The position numbers were made by a program, and so were the translations under genes. Source: Prorocentrum cordatum (taxonomy: Eukaryota > Sar > Dinophyceae > Prorocentrales > Prorocentraceae). From it: DNA of 64,000 nt. The first letter of the stretch is position 1. Every line of letters starts with the position of its first letter. Shown in pieces: positions 43,471-52,822 of this stretch. The notes under the pieces were generated by a model. That model had not been told where the DNA came from, searched no databases, and worked only from the letters and a program-made list of their open reading frames with translations. The stretch is from contig CAUYUJ010020576.1 of assembly GCA_963575745.1 (NCBI GenBank), positions 30,001-94,000 on the forward strand. The letters run 5' to 3'.

Positions 43471-43615
43471 GCCACGTTCGAACCCGACCCCTACCCCCCA
43501 CGATATCTGAGGGGGTAGGGGTGGGGTTCACTTCGCTCGGGAGCTCCCGAGCGAAGTGAACCTCCCCCTCCCCCTCAGAAATCGTTGGGGGGCAGGGGTC
43601 GGGTTCGCACGTGGC
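43471..43615. repeat. 145-bp near-perfect fold-back palindrome
   Basis: Arms of ~72 bp centred on GGGAGCTCCC at 43543/43544. Outer ends GCCACGTTCGAACCCGACC and, in reverse complement, GCCACGTGCGAACCCGACC. Inner arms CTTCGCTCGGGA and TCCCGAGCGAAG pair perfectly. No coding frame. It resembles a short inverted-repeat transposon but no target duplication is clear. Confidence 0.9.
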
Positions 43616-44574
43616 AGCTCACAGCAGCCCTCCGCGCAGTCGCCCGCCGACCCTCGGGGACATCGGCCACGAGGACCGCCGGGCCCGAGCGGCAGGCGGT
43701 CCCACTCGCCGTGGTCCGCCTCTGGCCCCCTCCGCCGAGCGGCCGACGGACCTCACTGGCGCACCAGGCTGCCGGGCTGCCGCTCCGGCCTGTCCTCGAG
43801 TGGGCGCCCGCGTTCGCCCCAACGACCGCCGACGACAAGTCCGCCGGCTGCCGCAACGACCGCCGCCGGCGACCGAGGGTCGATTCTTCGTTCCTCGGCG
43901 ACGACGGCCGACGGTCGATTCCTCGCTCCTTGGCGATGACGACCAGCGACCGTCATTCCGACAGACCAGTGTCCGACGACCGACCTCCGCTGCGTGGCCA
44001 CCAGGCCCGCACTCCAGCCAGCCCATGCGTCGGCGACCGCCGCCGACCGTCCGCCGACCGTCCGTCCGACGACCGCCGACGACAGTCCGCCGACCGCCAG
44101 AACGACCGCCGACGACCGACCGTTGACTGCTCGACCGATGGCGACACCCATTACTACCACACCACCAAGGTAGTGAATCAGGTGACGGGTACCAATCGGA
44201 ACCGAACCCTCATGAAGACGCAGGCGCCACCAGGGCCCCCCGCCGACGAAGGCAGCACCGCAACGCTCCAGACGAGAGCGCTCCCACGGCTCCCCGCGGC
44301 CCAGGACGGTCGCCGCTCTCACCGGGCCGTCGCGCCATCTCACTCCGGGCACTTTGGGCAATCGGTGCTTACCTGGTTTCACCCTGCCCTGATCGCTGAG
44401 AGCCGACCCGATCTCAGACCCCGGGGACGGCGCACGAGTGCCCCCATCGGGCCCGACACGTCGACGGCAGACCAGTGCCTCGGGCTCCGTGCGCGTCCGG
44501 CGCTCCAGGCCACGCGCCTTGGTGGGGACCACTCGAATGACTCGGTTTTTGTGCTCTCGCCTTTGAATTGTGGT
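43616..44574. other. Spacer with GACCGCCGA reiterations
   Basis: 43850-44130 holds CGACGACCGCCGACG-like degenerate repeats and a 44-bp duplication (GGTCGATTC..CGTTCCTCGGCGA). The remainder shows no supported gene although one frame stays open from 43585. Confidence 0.55.
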
Positions 44575-44692
44575 GGTGGTGGTGTCATGCATGGCTCCTG
44601 GATGCATGGCTTTGTGGTGGTGGTGGTGGTGGTGGTGGTGGTGGTGGTGGTGGTGGTGGTGGTGGTGGTGGTTGTGGTGGTGGTGGTGGTGG
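44575..44692 (+). repeat. (GGT)n array
   Basis: Nearly pure GGT units, giving poly-Val, poly-Gly or poly-Thr frames that are not genes. Confidence 0.95.
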
Positions 44693-44699
44693 CCTTTTG

Positions 44700-45084
44700 C
44701 CTGAACGACGCTTTCGGCGCCGTCCACGGCACCGCGGGCGTGAGGGTCAGGCGCATCTCCTTGCATCGCTTCGCCGCGGAAGCAGAAGACGCCTACGACC
44801 GACGCCTGACTTGGCCGGACACCTTCAACTACCGCTGGGGACCGACGTACCCCGGCGACGACAGTGCTCCTCCTCCTCCTCCTTCTCCTCCTCGTCCTCC
44901 TCTTCCTCTTCCTCTTTCTCCTCCTCCTCCTCCTCCTCCTCCTCCTCCTCCTCCCCCTCCTCCTCCTTCGTCCCTACACTCCGACGCTGTCCGAGCACCG
45001 ACTCGCGCCCTCGTCTCTCGGTGGCTCCATCCCCAGGCTCACGCTGCCCCCTGGCGCCGCTGCTACCTCGGCTGCCCCCCAGGT
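44700..45084 (+). other. Possible exon fragments, low confidence
   Basis: 44700-44862 reads as a protein-like frame (CLNDAFGAVHGTAGVRVRR, AEDAYDRRLTWPDTFNYRW). After a TCC array (44867-44972), 44975-45084 reads SLGGSIPRLTLPPGAAATSA and ends at CCCCAG followed by GTGAGC, a textbook 5' splice site. The two parts are in different frames and no family is recognised. Confidence 0.3.
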
Positions 45085-45094
45085 GAGCGTCACC

Positions 45095-45340
45095 AGGCAA
45101 GCACTGATGGGCCTGTGGTGGACGGGGGAGGAGGAGGAGGAGGAGGAGGAGGAGGAGGAGGAGGAGGAGGAGGAGGAGGAGGACGAAGAGGAGGACGAAG
45201 AGGAGGACGAAGAGGAGATGGAGATGGAGGAGGAGGAGGAGAAGGATGAGGAGGAGGAGGAGGAGGAGGAGGAGGAGGAGGAGGACCCCCTCCCCCTCCA
45301 TCTTATGGTGGTGGTGGTGGAAAACAGGCCCATCAAGCAC
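45095..45340. repeat. GGA array bounded by inverted repeats
   Basis: GCACTGATGGGCCTGT at 45101 and ACAGGCCCATCAAGCAC at 45324 are inverted copies (GATGGGCCTGT exact) enclosing a ~165-bp GGA array plus GGTGGTGG. The right side matches, on the minus strand, the motif at 1710. This looks like a small element that carries its microsatellite. Confidence 0.6.
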
Positions 45341-46355
45341 TGGGGCAGATTGGGACCTGCTGCACGGTCAGAGGCACGCTGCGTCGCGCGAGGGCCCTTG
45401 GCTTGTCCAGGAGACCAGCTTTCCATGTACTGAGGCTCTTTCACGTTTGCCGCAGTCGGCCCCCACGGGGGGGGATTAAACCCCCTCCGGCACCGCAGGG
45501 TGGCAGGGCCCTTGCACTTCCCCTGTTCCTGCCTGGCCCTTTTGCTGGTGGCGCCTATTGGCGCCGTTTTTTGTTTGTTTGTGTGTCTCTCTCTCTCCCT
45601 CTCTCTCTCTCTCTTTGCTGCTCCTCTCATCTCTATCTGCTTCCCCTCCCGTCCTCTCCCCTCCCCAGTGAAAGCAAACTCGAAACTCGATCTGAAGTTC
45701 GCAGGCACTTGTCTCTTTCGCTCCCATCGCTCCCCTTCCTCCCTGACTTCCCTGAGATCCGGCGCCACCAAACAACAGGTTCTGGGCCTTTTCTTGCTTC
45801 ACCATTTTTCGAGCCGGATCGATCGGTGAGAGCCTCCGGAGCAGGAAACAGGGGGTCAAAATCGCCCGTTTGGCGGCACCAGGCTTCAGGGCCGTCCAGA
45901 CGATGCCACAGGGTCACGCGCGCGCGCACCGGCGGCGGCACGCCGGAGCCGCGAGCCTGATCTGAGATCAGGCGCGCGGCTCCAGCGAGTTGGCGCCCAC
46001 GGCGCGCCAGCTCGCACGCGCGCGGGCAGCCAGGAGCGCGTGCGTGCCCAGATGCTCGCTGCGTGCGCGCGCGGCGCGCACGCGCACGCGGCGCGCACGC
46101 GCTCGTGCAAGGCCCGCACAGCTCGGCCGACGCCGCCCCACTCGGCAGCGGCCCCGCCAGGCCTCGTTGCGGCTGCCCGCCTCGCCCGGCGGGGTGGTGA
46201 GCACCGTGGTCATGCAGGCCCCGCAGCGGCTCCACACGCCGGGCAGGTCGCCGCACACGCCGCACACCCCGGGCGTGGCGCCCGTGCGGCGGCCCCAGCG
46301 GTTGCCCGGCGCGGTGCCGCCCCGGCTGGCCGGACGGGCAGGGCTCGGCTGCAGG
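45341..46355. other. GC-rich spacer, nothing firm
   Basis: Contains a CT tract near 45585-45615. A minus-strand frame at about 46260-46130 has paired cysteines (GVCGVCGDLPG, SRCGAC) but no start, family or supporting context. Confidence 0.45.
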
Positions 46356-46536
46356 CACAGTTGGAACGAGGTAGAAGATCGAGGTCGGCTCGGGGAGGGT
46401 GCCATCGTGTTCTTCGTGCTTGTTGGTTGTTCTGGTGCACCCTGGGGAGGGTGCCCGTGGATGTTCTGTGAGTGTGCTGGCCGGCCGAGGGACTCGCGTC
46501 CTCGAGGGCTGTTCTTCTGTCTCAGGTCCGACCGTA
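46356..46536 (+). mobile_element. Tc1/mariner-like MITE, copy 1
   Basis: 181 bp, aligned over its length with copies 2 and 3 (shared AGAAGATCGAGGTCGG, GGGGAGGGTGCC, TGGATGTTCTGTG). Ends CACAGTTGGAAC and, in reverse complement, TACGGTCGGACC are degenerate terminal inverted repeats. Non-coding. Confidence 0.75.
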
Positions 46537-47238
46537 CGAAGGATGGGCCTCCGCCGGAGTGGTTTTCGGCGCGGGCACACAGAGCACTCGCCTGCGCGCC
46601 TGGATGGCGGCCCCCCTGAAGCTGCGCACGGAGGGCGCAGGCGAAGGGCGGAGGTCGGCTGCACGTAGCAGTGACCTTTTCGCCGGAGCACCCTCGGGTG
46701 CGGGCTCACAGGGCGCGCGTGGACTCGGCGTGCGTGGATTTGGCCTACTCGCGGCCCCCTGCAGCCGCGCACCAAAGGTCGCTGATGCCCAGGGCCACTC
46801 GTGCGTGCAGTCGAGGAGGGCGGAGCTGCGGCAGCGGCAGCGGCGGCGGAGGGTGCAGGGGGGCGAGTGGTGAGCGGAGGGGCGGATCGGGGGCTGAGGG
46901 GCCGAAGAGCAGAGGCGCGGCGCGGGAGCGGAGGTGCGGAGGGGCGGAGGGGCAGAGCAGACCGTGCAGCACGCGCCCCTCGGGCGTGCCGCCGCGCGGG
47001 CACGGCCCTCTCCCAGCGGTGCCTCCGCCCGGGGGCGCAACGATGATCGCGCGTCGCGCGTGGCGGGCTGGGCTGGAAAGCTGCTCTTCCTCAGTGGGGC
47101 GGCGCGAGGCCGCGATGATCATCGCGAGTCGCGCACCGCGGTGCGCGGGGGTGGCACAGAGAGGAGAAGGGCAGCGAGAGGAGGTCGATGAGCGTCTCCC
47201 AGTCGTGCGCCTAGCGGTGGGAAACCTTCTAGGCGGGG
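46537..47238. other. GC-rich spacer, nothing firm
   Basis: Degenerate GGAGGGGCGGA-type reiterations at 46830-46960 and small palindromes near 47040-47150. No supported gene. Confidence 0.5.
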
Positions 47239-47278
47239 CGAGGTGAGGGCGAGGCACACCTCGTCCTCACCTCGGCCC

Positions 47279-47348
<70 letters not shown>

Positions 47349-47666
47349 GTCATGGTCATGGTCATGGTCATGGTCATGGTCATGGTCATGGTGATGGTGA
47401 TGGTGATGGTGATGGTGATGGTGTTTGTGACGATGGTGACGATGGTGATGGTGATGTCGATGGTGATGATGGTGCTGATGATTTTGATGTTGATGATGAT
47501 CATGATGTTGATGGTGATGGTGATGATGGTGATGACGATACTGATGATGCGGATGATGATGATGTTGATGATACTGATGATGCTGATGATGGTGATGATG
47601 AGGTGAGGGCGAGGCACACCTCGTCCTCACCTCGCCCCGATGATGATGATGATGATAATAATAATA

Positions 47667-47715
<49 letters not shown>

Positions 47716-48000
47716 TGATGATGATGATGATGGTGGTGATGATGATGGTGATGGTGACGATGGGGCATGTCGATGGTGATGTCGATGGTGATGATGATGC
47801 TGATGAGTTTGATGTTAATGTTAATGATGGGGATGATGCTGTTGTTGATGGTGATGGTGATGATGGTGATGATGATGCTGATGATGTGGATGATGTTGAT
47901 TATGATGATGCTGACGATGCTGATGATGATGGTGGTGGTGGTTATGGTGATAGTGATTGTGATGGTAATGGTGATCGTGATCATGATCATGATCGTGATC

Positions 48001-48048
<48 letters not shown>

Positions 48049-48217
48049 TGGATGATGCTGATGCTGCTGACGATGAGGCTGACTGTGATGGTGATGATGG
48101 TGATGGTGAAGGTGGTGATGATGGTGGTGATGATGATGGTGATAGTGATGGAGATGATGATTATGACGATGATGGTGCTGCTGATGATGATGATCATGAT
48201 GAAGAGAATGCTAATGC

Positions 48218-48251
<34 letters not shown>

Positions 48252-48768
48252 AATGATGGTGAGGGCAATGGCGAAGGATATGGTAATTCTGATGATGATG
48301 CTGAGGATGATTATGATGCTGATAACGATGATGCTGCTGATGATGATGATAGTTATGCTGGTGCTGATGATGATGCTAAGGGTGATGATAATGATGATGA
48401 TGGTGATGATGGTGATAATGACGATGATAATGATGAGGAGGAGGAGGACGATGAGTATGAGGATGATGATAATGATGATGAAGATGGTGGTGATGATGGT
48501 GATGCTGATAATTTCGATGACGACGATGATGATGATGATGGTGATGATGAGTATTATGTTGATGATGATGGTGCTGAAGAAGATGATGCTGATGATGATG
48601 ATGATGGTGACAAAGATGATGATGAGTATGATGATGATGGTGGTGGTGGTATTCGTGGTGGTGATAATGGTGGTGGTTGTGGTGTTGATGCTGTTGCTGA
48701 TTATGATGATGATGAGGATGAGGATGAGGATGAGGATGAGGATGTGATGATGATGATGATGATGATGC

Positions 48769-48806
<38 letters not shown>

Positions 48807-48938
48807 GTGACGGGGATGGGGATCGTGGTGGCGACGACTATGCTAATGCTGATGGTGATGCTGATGCTGAGGATGATGCTCTTGATTATGATGATGATGA
48901 TGATGATGATGATGAGGATGAGGATGAGGATGAGGATG

Positions 48939-48974
<36 letters not shown>

Positions 48975-49079
48975 GTGACGGGGATGGGGATCGTGGTGGC
49001 GACGACTATGCTAATGCTGATGGTGATGCTGATGCTGAGGATGATGCTCTTGATTATGATGATGATGATGATGATGAGG
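47239..49079 (+). repeat. 1.8-kb (GAT)n array with hairpins and an internal duplication
   Basis: Imperfect GAT/ATG array. A 36-bp hairpin (GAGGTGAGGGCGAGG stem, CACA loop) occurs at 47239-47274 and again at 47600-47634, each just before a fresh run of GAT. A segment at about 48785-48908 is repeated without visible change at 48953-49076 (period 168 bp). A 47690-region ATA stretch is embedded. The 629-codon poly-Asp frame is an artefact. Confidence 0.93.
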
Positions 49080-49318
49080 AGGAGGAGGATGAGGAGAGGA
49101 GGAAGGAGGAGGAGGAGGAGGAGGAGGAGGGAGGAGAGAGAGGAGGAGGAGGGAGGAGGAGGAGGAGGAGGAGGAGGAGGAGAGGAGGAGAGGGAAGAAA
49201 GAGGAGAAAGAGGAGCAGGAGGAGCAGGAGGGAGGAGGAGAGGAGGAGGAGGAGGAGGAAGGAGGAGGAGAGGGATGATGAGAAGGAGGAGGAGGAGGAG
49301 TAGGAGGAGGAGGAGGGG
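49080..49318 (+). repeat. (GGA)n array
   Basis: Imperfect GGA array abutting the GAT array. The next 230 bp is unique-looking. Confidence 0.95.
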
Positions 49319-49547
49319 AAACCAGCCGGCGGCAGCACACGCAAAGGATTGTATGATGTTCAGGCGTGTTTTTCTTCAGCATTCTCCAGCCTGCTGGCGA
49401 ATACCCAGATGGACGCAAGCTCAGCGAGGCGTCAAGAAAGAAGGAGGCCGTAAAGGATGCGGGCCAGGAGCAGGTGGAGGAGGGGCAGGAGGAGGAGGGG
49501 AGACGGAGGAAGAGAGCAAGGCTGGTTGATACGGTGGGGCAGGGGAG

Positions 49548-49726
49548 TGCGGTCGGACCGTTGTGTAAGATCGAGGTCGGATCGGGGAGGGTACCCTCAT
49601 GTTCGTCGCGTTTGTTGTATGCTCTTGTGCATCCTGGCGACGGGTACCCCGAAGGATGAATATCCTGTCCTGGCGGAGGGTCTCGTGTTCTTGAAGGATG
49701 TATTTTCTGTCCCTGCTCCGACCTCA
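49548..49726 (+). mobile_element. Tc1/mariner-like MITE, copy 2
   Basis: 179 bp. Ends TGCGGTCGGACC and, in reverse complement, TGAGGTCGGAGC. Shares GTGTAAGATCGAGGTCGG and TGCTCTTGTGCATCCTGG with copy 3. Non-coding. Confidence 0.78.
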
Positions 49727-50035
49727 TGGGTCTTTCAGCGATTCTGCCCAGCGGCAGCTTGCGGACGCTGCTGCGCGCGAAGCAGAGGGGCGCACGCACG
49801 CAGCCCGCCAGCGTCTGCACATGGCACTCGGCTGGCATAGATCGGCAATCGGAGGAATCTTGATCGCTTAGCTGCTCGAGTCGCTCCCGAAGTAGCCTCG
49901 TCCAAATGGTATAGAGATGCCCATGTTTGTGGATCCAGGGTCTCCACAAATGCTGCCAGAAACCGCCGTACAGCCCATTTCCAAACAGCGAGGTTGGCGA
50001 ATCGTCAAGGGTATGGCGATATCTTCCTTCTGGCG

Positions 50036-50066
<31 letters not shown>

Positions 50067-50648
50067 GAAGCACCTTCCCTGTAATTCAGCACGTCCTTAC
50101 AAATCTGATACCGACATCGGCTCACTTCGATGCAGCCTGGGACTACTGGCGCTCGCTAGCTTGGAATAGATACTACGCTAACTTGTCCCGAGCTTCCTCT
50201 GAGCCCTCGCTTTGGGCATAATCACTGGTGCTACACCACTCCTCTATCGCCTCCTCCTTCCTCCATTACAGACATTATTTCTCCTGCCATACCCTACCAA
50301 TCTCCATCATAGTTTCGCCAGTCGCTGCTCCTGTTTTGGGAGAGGGGGGAAGGGACGCGTGGGCATGTGTGTGGCCAGTGCCACCGAGATCGAAGGATAA
50401 CGTGTTCGTGCTCGTGTGTGTGTGTGTGTGTGTGCGCGTGTGGCACCAGCAGTGCTCTAAGGCTGTCCGCTGGCGCAACGCCGTCACCTTCGCTCGCCCC
50501 GCCAGAAGGCGAACCCCTGCCGAGAGGGGGAGGGGCACGAGGACGACGGCGACAGGCGCCACCACTGGGAGCATTCGGGGGGGGGGTACCTTGATGTTGC
50601 GTGGCGCCTCTCGGGGTCTTGTGCGATACGCCCTTGCCTCGGGCACTG
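49727..50648. other. Spacer, nothing firm
   Basis: CT tract at 50037-50068 and TG tract at 50413-50435. A frame at 50090-50220 (FDAAWDYWRSLAWNRYYANL) is protein-like but short and unsupported. Confidence 0.5.
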
Positions 50649-50727
50649 AGGAGGAGGAGGAGGAGGAGGAGGAGGAGGAGGAGGAGGAAGAGGAGGAGGA
50701 GGAGGAGGAGGAGGAGGAGGAGGAGGG
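50649..50727 (+). repeat. (GGA)n array, left flank of LINE
   Basis: GGA array ending exactly at the first base of the spliced leader; GGA resumes at 57337 after the LINE. Confidence 0.95.
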
Positions 50728-50749
50728 TCCGTAGCCATTTTGGCTCAAG
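50728..50749 (+). other. Perfect dinoflagellate spliced leader in genomic DNA
   Basis: All 22 bases match the dinoflagellate SL (T followed by CCGTAGCCATTTTGGC and CTCAAG). The next bases are GCTAAA, not the GT splice donor of an SL RNA gene, so this is the cap of a retrotransposed mRNA, not an SL gene. Confidence 0.93.
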
Positions 50750-50806
50750 GCTAAACGTTGTGAAGGGCTATAGACGCCCGAGAATCAGCGATTAGCTTTC
50801 GGCCCG

Positions 50807-50828
50807 TCCGTAGCCTGTCTGGCTCCGA
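50807..50828 (+). other. Second, mutated spliced-leader relic
   Basis: TCCGTAGCC followed by TGTC and TGGCTC matches the first 19 SL bases at 16 positions, 79 bp downstream of the perfect SL. Tandem SL relics are the expected trace of repeated trans-splicing and retrotransposition. Confidence 0.65.
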
Positions 50829-50919
50829 CGGCTTGGGGCTTTGCCCGCGGTCACCACTGTACACTCTTGTTTCGCGACGGGCTGCCCGCTCGCAGACTTT
50901 GGTCTGTAAGGACGACGCG

Positions 50920-51963
50920 ATGCCAGAGCATGCGCAGCTGGGTGCCGTTCCTGAGAATGGTGGTGCTTCTCATCATCCTGAGGCACCCGCCCACACATGG
51001 CTGAAGGGAGGCAAGGAAGGCAAAGGAAATGGTGCTATCGACTCGTACGACGAAGCTGAGGGCGAATTCTGGGAGCCCCCGACATTCCCGCCAGGTGAGC
51101 AAGAAGCTCACGAACTCAAGAACTATATTGGTGAGGTTCAGAAATCACTCATGGATTCCATCGGCGCCATCCGCACACATGTATCTTCGCTTGCATCTAC
51201 GGTGCAGACGGCGTGTACAAGTTTGGGGTCTCAGGTTGAACGCAGAATGGGAACGGTCGAAGTTAGACAAAACAAGATTGAGCAGTACACGAACTCCTTG
51301 GAGGAGAGGATCAAACAGCTGGAGGACACCCTCGGCATCATGCGAAATGAGAAACCGAAGATTGAGACTGACACGAACTTCGACAGATACCCCAATCCCA
51401 CCATTGCGGTGGCTAGGTGCCGCACGCTGGTTACTAAAGAGCAGGTCAATTTCGCTATTCAGGAATGGATGGAAGCTGTCAACTGTCCGCCATCAGAATA
51501 TGAGATTGTCGGAGAGCCCGCGGCGAAGCGCTTCGACATCCAATTCAGAGGGCAAGCAGGTCTGGCGGCCCGCCGTACCTCTAAGGCGCTCATGTGTCTC
51601 AAGCGCGGGCCCAACGACTGGCGCAGGTTTGTGGTGGCTGACACGTCTGGAGTTCAGCAGGAGTTGCACATTGGCCCTGACAAGTCGCAGGCGCAGGTTC
51701 GAACAGAGATCACTCTTAAGGCCATCAAGCGTGCTTTCATCCAAGCTTCCCCGCAGAAGGAAGTCTTCACCAACAAACATCGAGGAGAACCCAGCCATCA
51801 GTGGAAGCCAATACTTCGGGTGGTGTTGCACAAAGAGCAACCGACTACCGTGGAGTGGGCTGTCGAGAACATTGCGGCGTTGGAACTTAATCGAGCTGAG
51901 ATCGAGAATGCGATCCTACCCGCGATCCAGCAGCAGACAACGTCTACACAGCGGAGCCTTTAG
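50920..51963 (+). CDS. LINE ORF1 protein: coiled coil and RRM-like, putative RNA-binding
   Basis: 347 codons from ATG 50920 to TAG 51961-51963; earlier in-frame starts are non-ATG. Residues about 60-140 have heptad-like hydrophobic spacing (VQKSLMDSIGAIRTHVSSLA, YTNSLEERIKQLEDTL), predicting a coiled coil. Residues about 159-275 (TLVTKEQVNFAIQEWMEAV, KRFDIQFRGQAGLAARR) resemble the RRM-like RNA-binding region of L1-type ORF1 proteins. The expected role is to bind LINE RNA and multimerise in the ribonucleoprotein. ORF2 starts 8 bp downstream of the stop. The frame is intact. Confidence 0.8.
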   Translation: MPEHAQLGAVPENGGASHHPEAPAHTWLKGGKEGKGNGAIDSYDEAEGEFWEPPTFPPGEQEAHELKNYIGEVQKSLMDSIGAIRTHVSSLASTVQTACTSLGSQVERRMGTVEVRQNKIEQYTNSLEERIKQLEDTLGIMRNEKPKIETDTNFDRYPNPTIAVARCRTLVTKEQVNFAIQEWMEAVNCPPSEYEIVGEPAAKRFDIQFRGQAGLAARRTSKALMCLKRGPNDWRRFVVADTSGVQQELHIGPDKSQAQVRTEITLKAIKRAFIQASPQKEVFTNKHRGEPSHQWKPILRVVLHKEQPTTVEWAVENIAALELNRAEIENAILPAIQQQTTSTQRSL

Positions 51964-52822
51964 CGCGGTGATGCGAGCATGGGCGGGAGCGCCCACGTCC
52001 CGACCACCAGCTTCGGCGGCAAGCAGCTCTGAGCGTGTCCCCCCGCCTGCCTTCTCTGGTTCATCAGCGACTTCGAGTTCATCGGACTCCTCCTCCTCTT
52101 CCTCCCGTTCTCCGTCCCCTTCTGTGCCGACTGGAGCGACCTCCTCTCAATCCTCGTGTGCTACCAGAGCCTCTGGGTCTTCTTGCTCGTCTACTGCTCC
52201 GAGGGCTCCACCAGGATCTCCAAGGTCTCCTTCTGGGTCTTCTGGCTCGTCGTCTAAGGCTGCCAGGCTTGGGACCTCCTCGGGGTCACCTCTTAAGTGT
52301 TCGGGTCCGTCAGGTTCTTCTGGGACGACCCCTGGGACTGCCAGGCCGTCATCCTCCCCTGGGACGTCTGGGTCGATTTCGGCTATTCCGATGCCTCTTT
52401 CCTCTATATCCTGGAACGCCCGTGCGTTATTCCACAATGATCTCCCTACCCGATCTAGAAAGCTTACTTATCTCCGGGATCTCCTGGTTCCTGGTGCTAT
52501 TGTGGGGGTCCAAGAGGCTCATGGGTCAATGCGCGAGGTCAACGATGTCCTTTACAATGCTCGCAAAACGTTTAAGGCGTTCGGCTCGTTTCTCCCTGCT
52601 GTTCCAGGTCACCCTGCAGGAGGTGTGGTGACCTTTTATCCAGATGTCGGGAACCTTGGCCATCGGTTCCCGCCTGTTGAGGATCGGCAGATTTCGGCTA
52701 GAGGAAGAGCTTTGCGTTTACATCTAACATGTGGGGATAATGTCCAGGTCATTCACTATAACATACACAACTTCGGTTTGCCGATTCCGATTCGGGATGA
52801 AATTCTTTACGCTTCGCGCATC

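Noticed and set aside
46130-46260. Minus-strand zinc-finger-like cysteine pairs
   Set aside because: Only two CxxC pairs in a GC-rich region without start, domain context or second copy; insufficient to call a gene.
47640-49529. A 629-codon open frame rich in Asp
   Set aside because: It is the translation of the imperfect GAT array; composition follows the microsatellite and other frames are equally open.
50728-50749. SL RNA gene
   Set aside because: An SL RNA gene needs a GT donor directly after the leader; here GCTAAA follows and a LINE ORF lies downstream.
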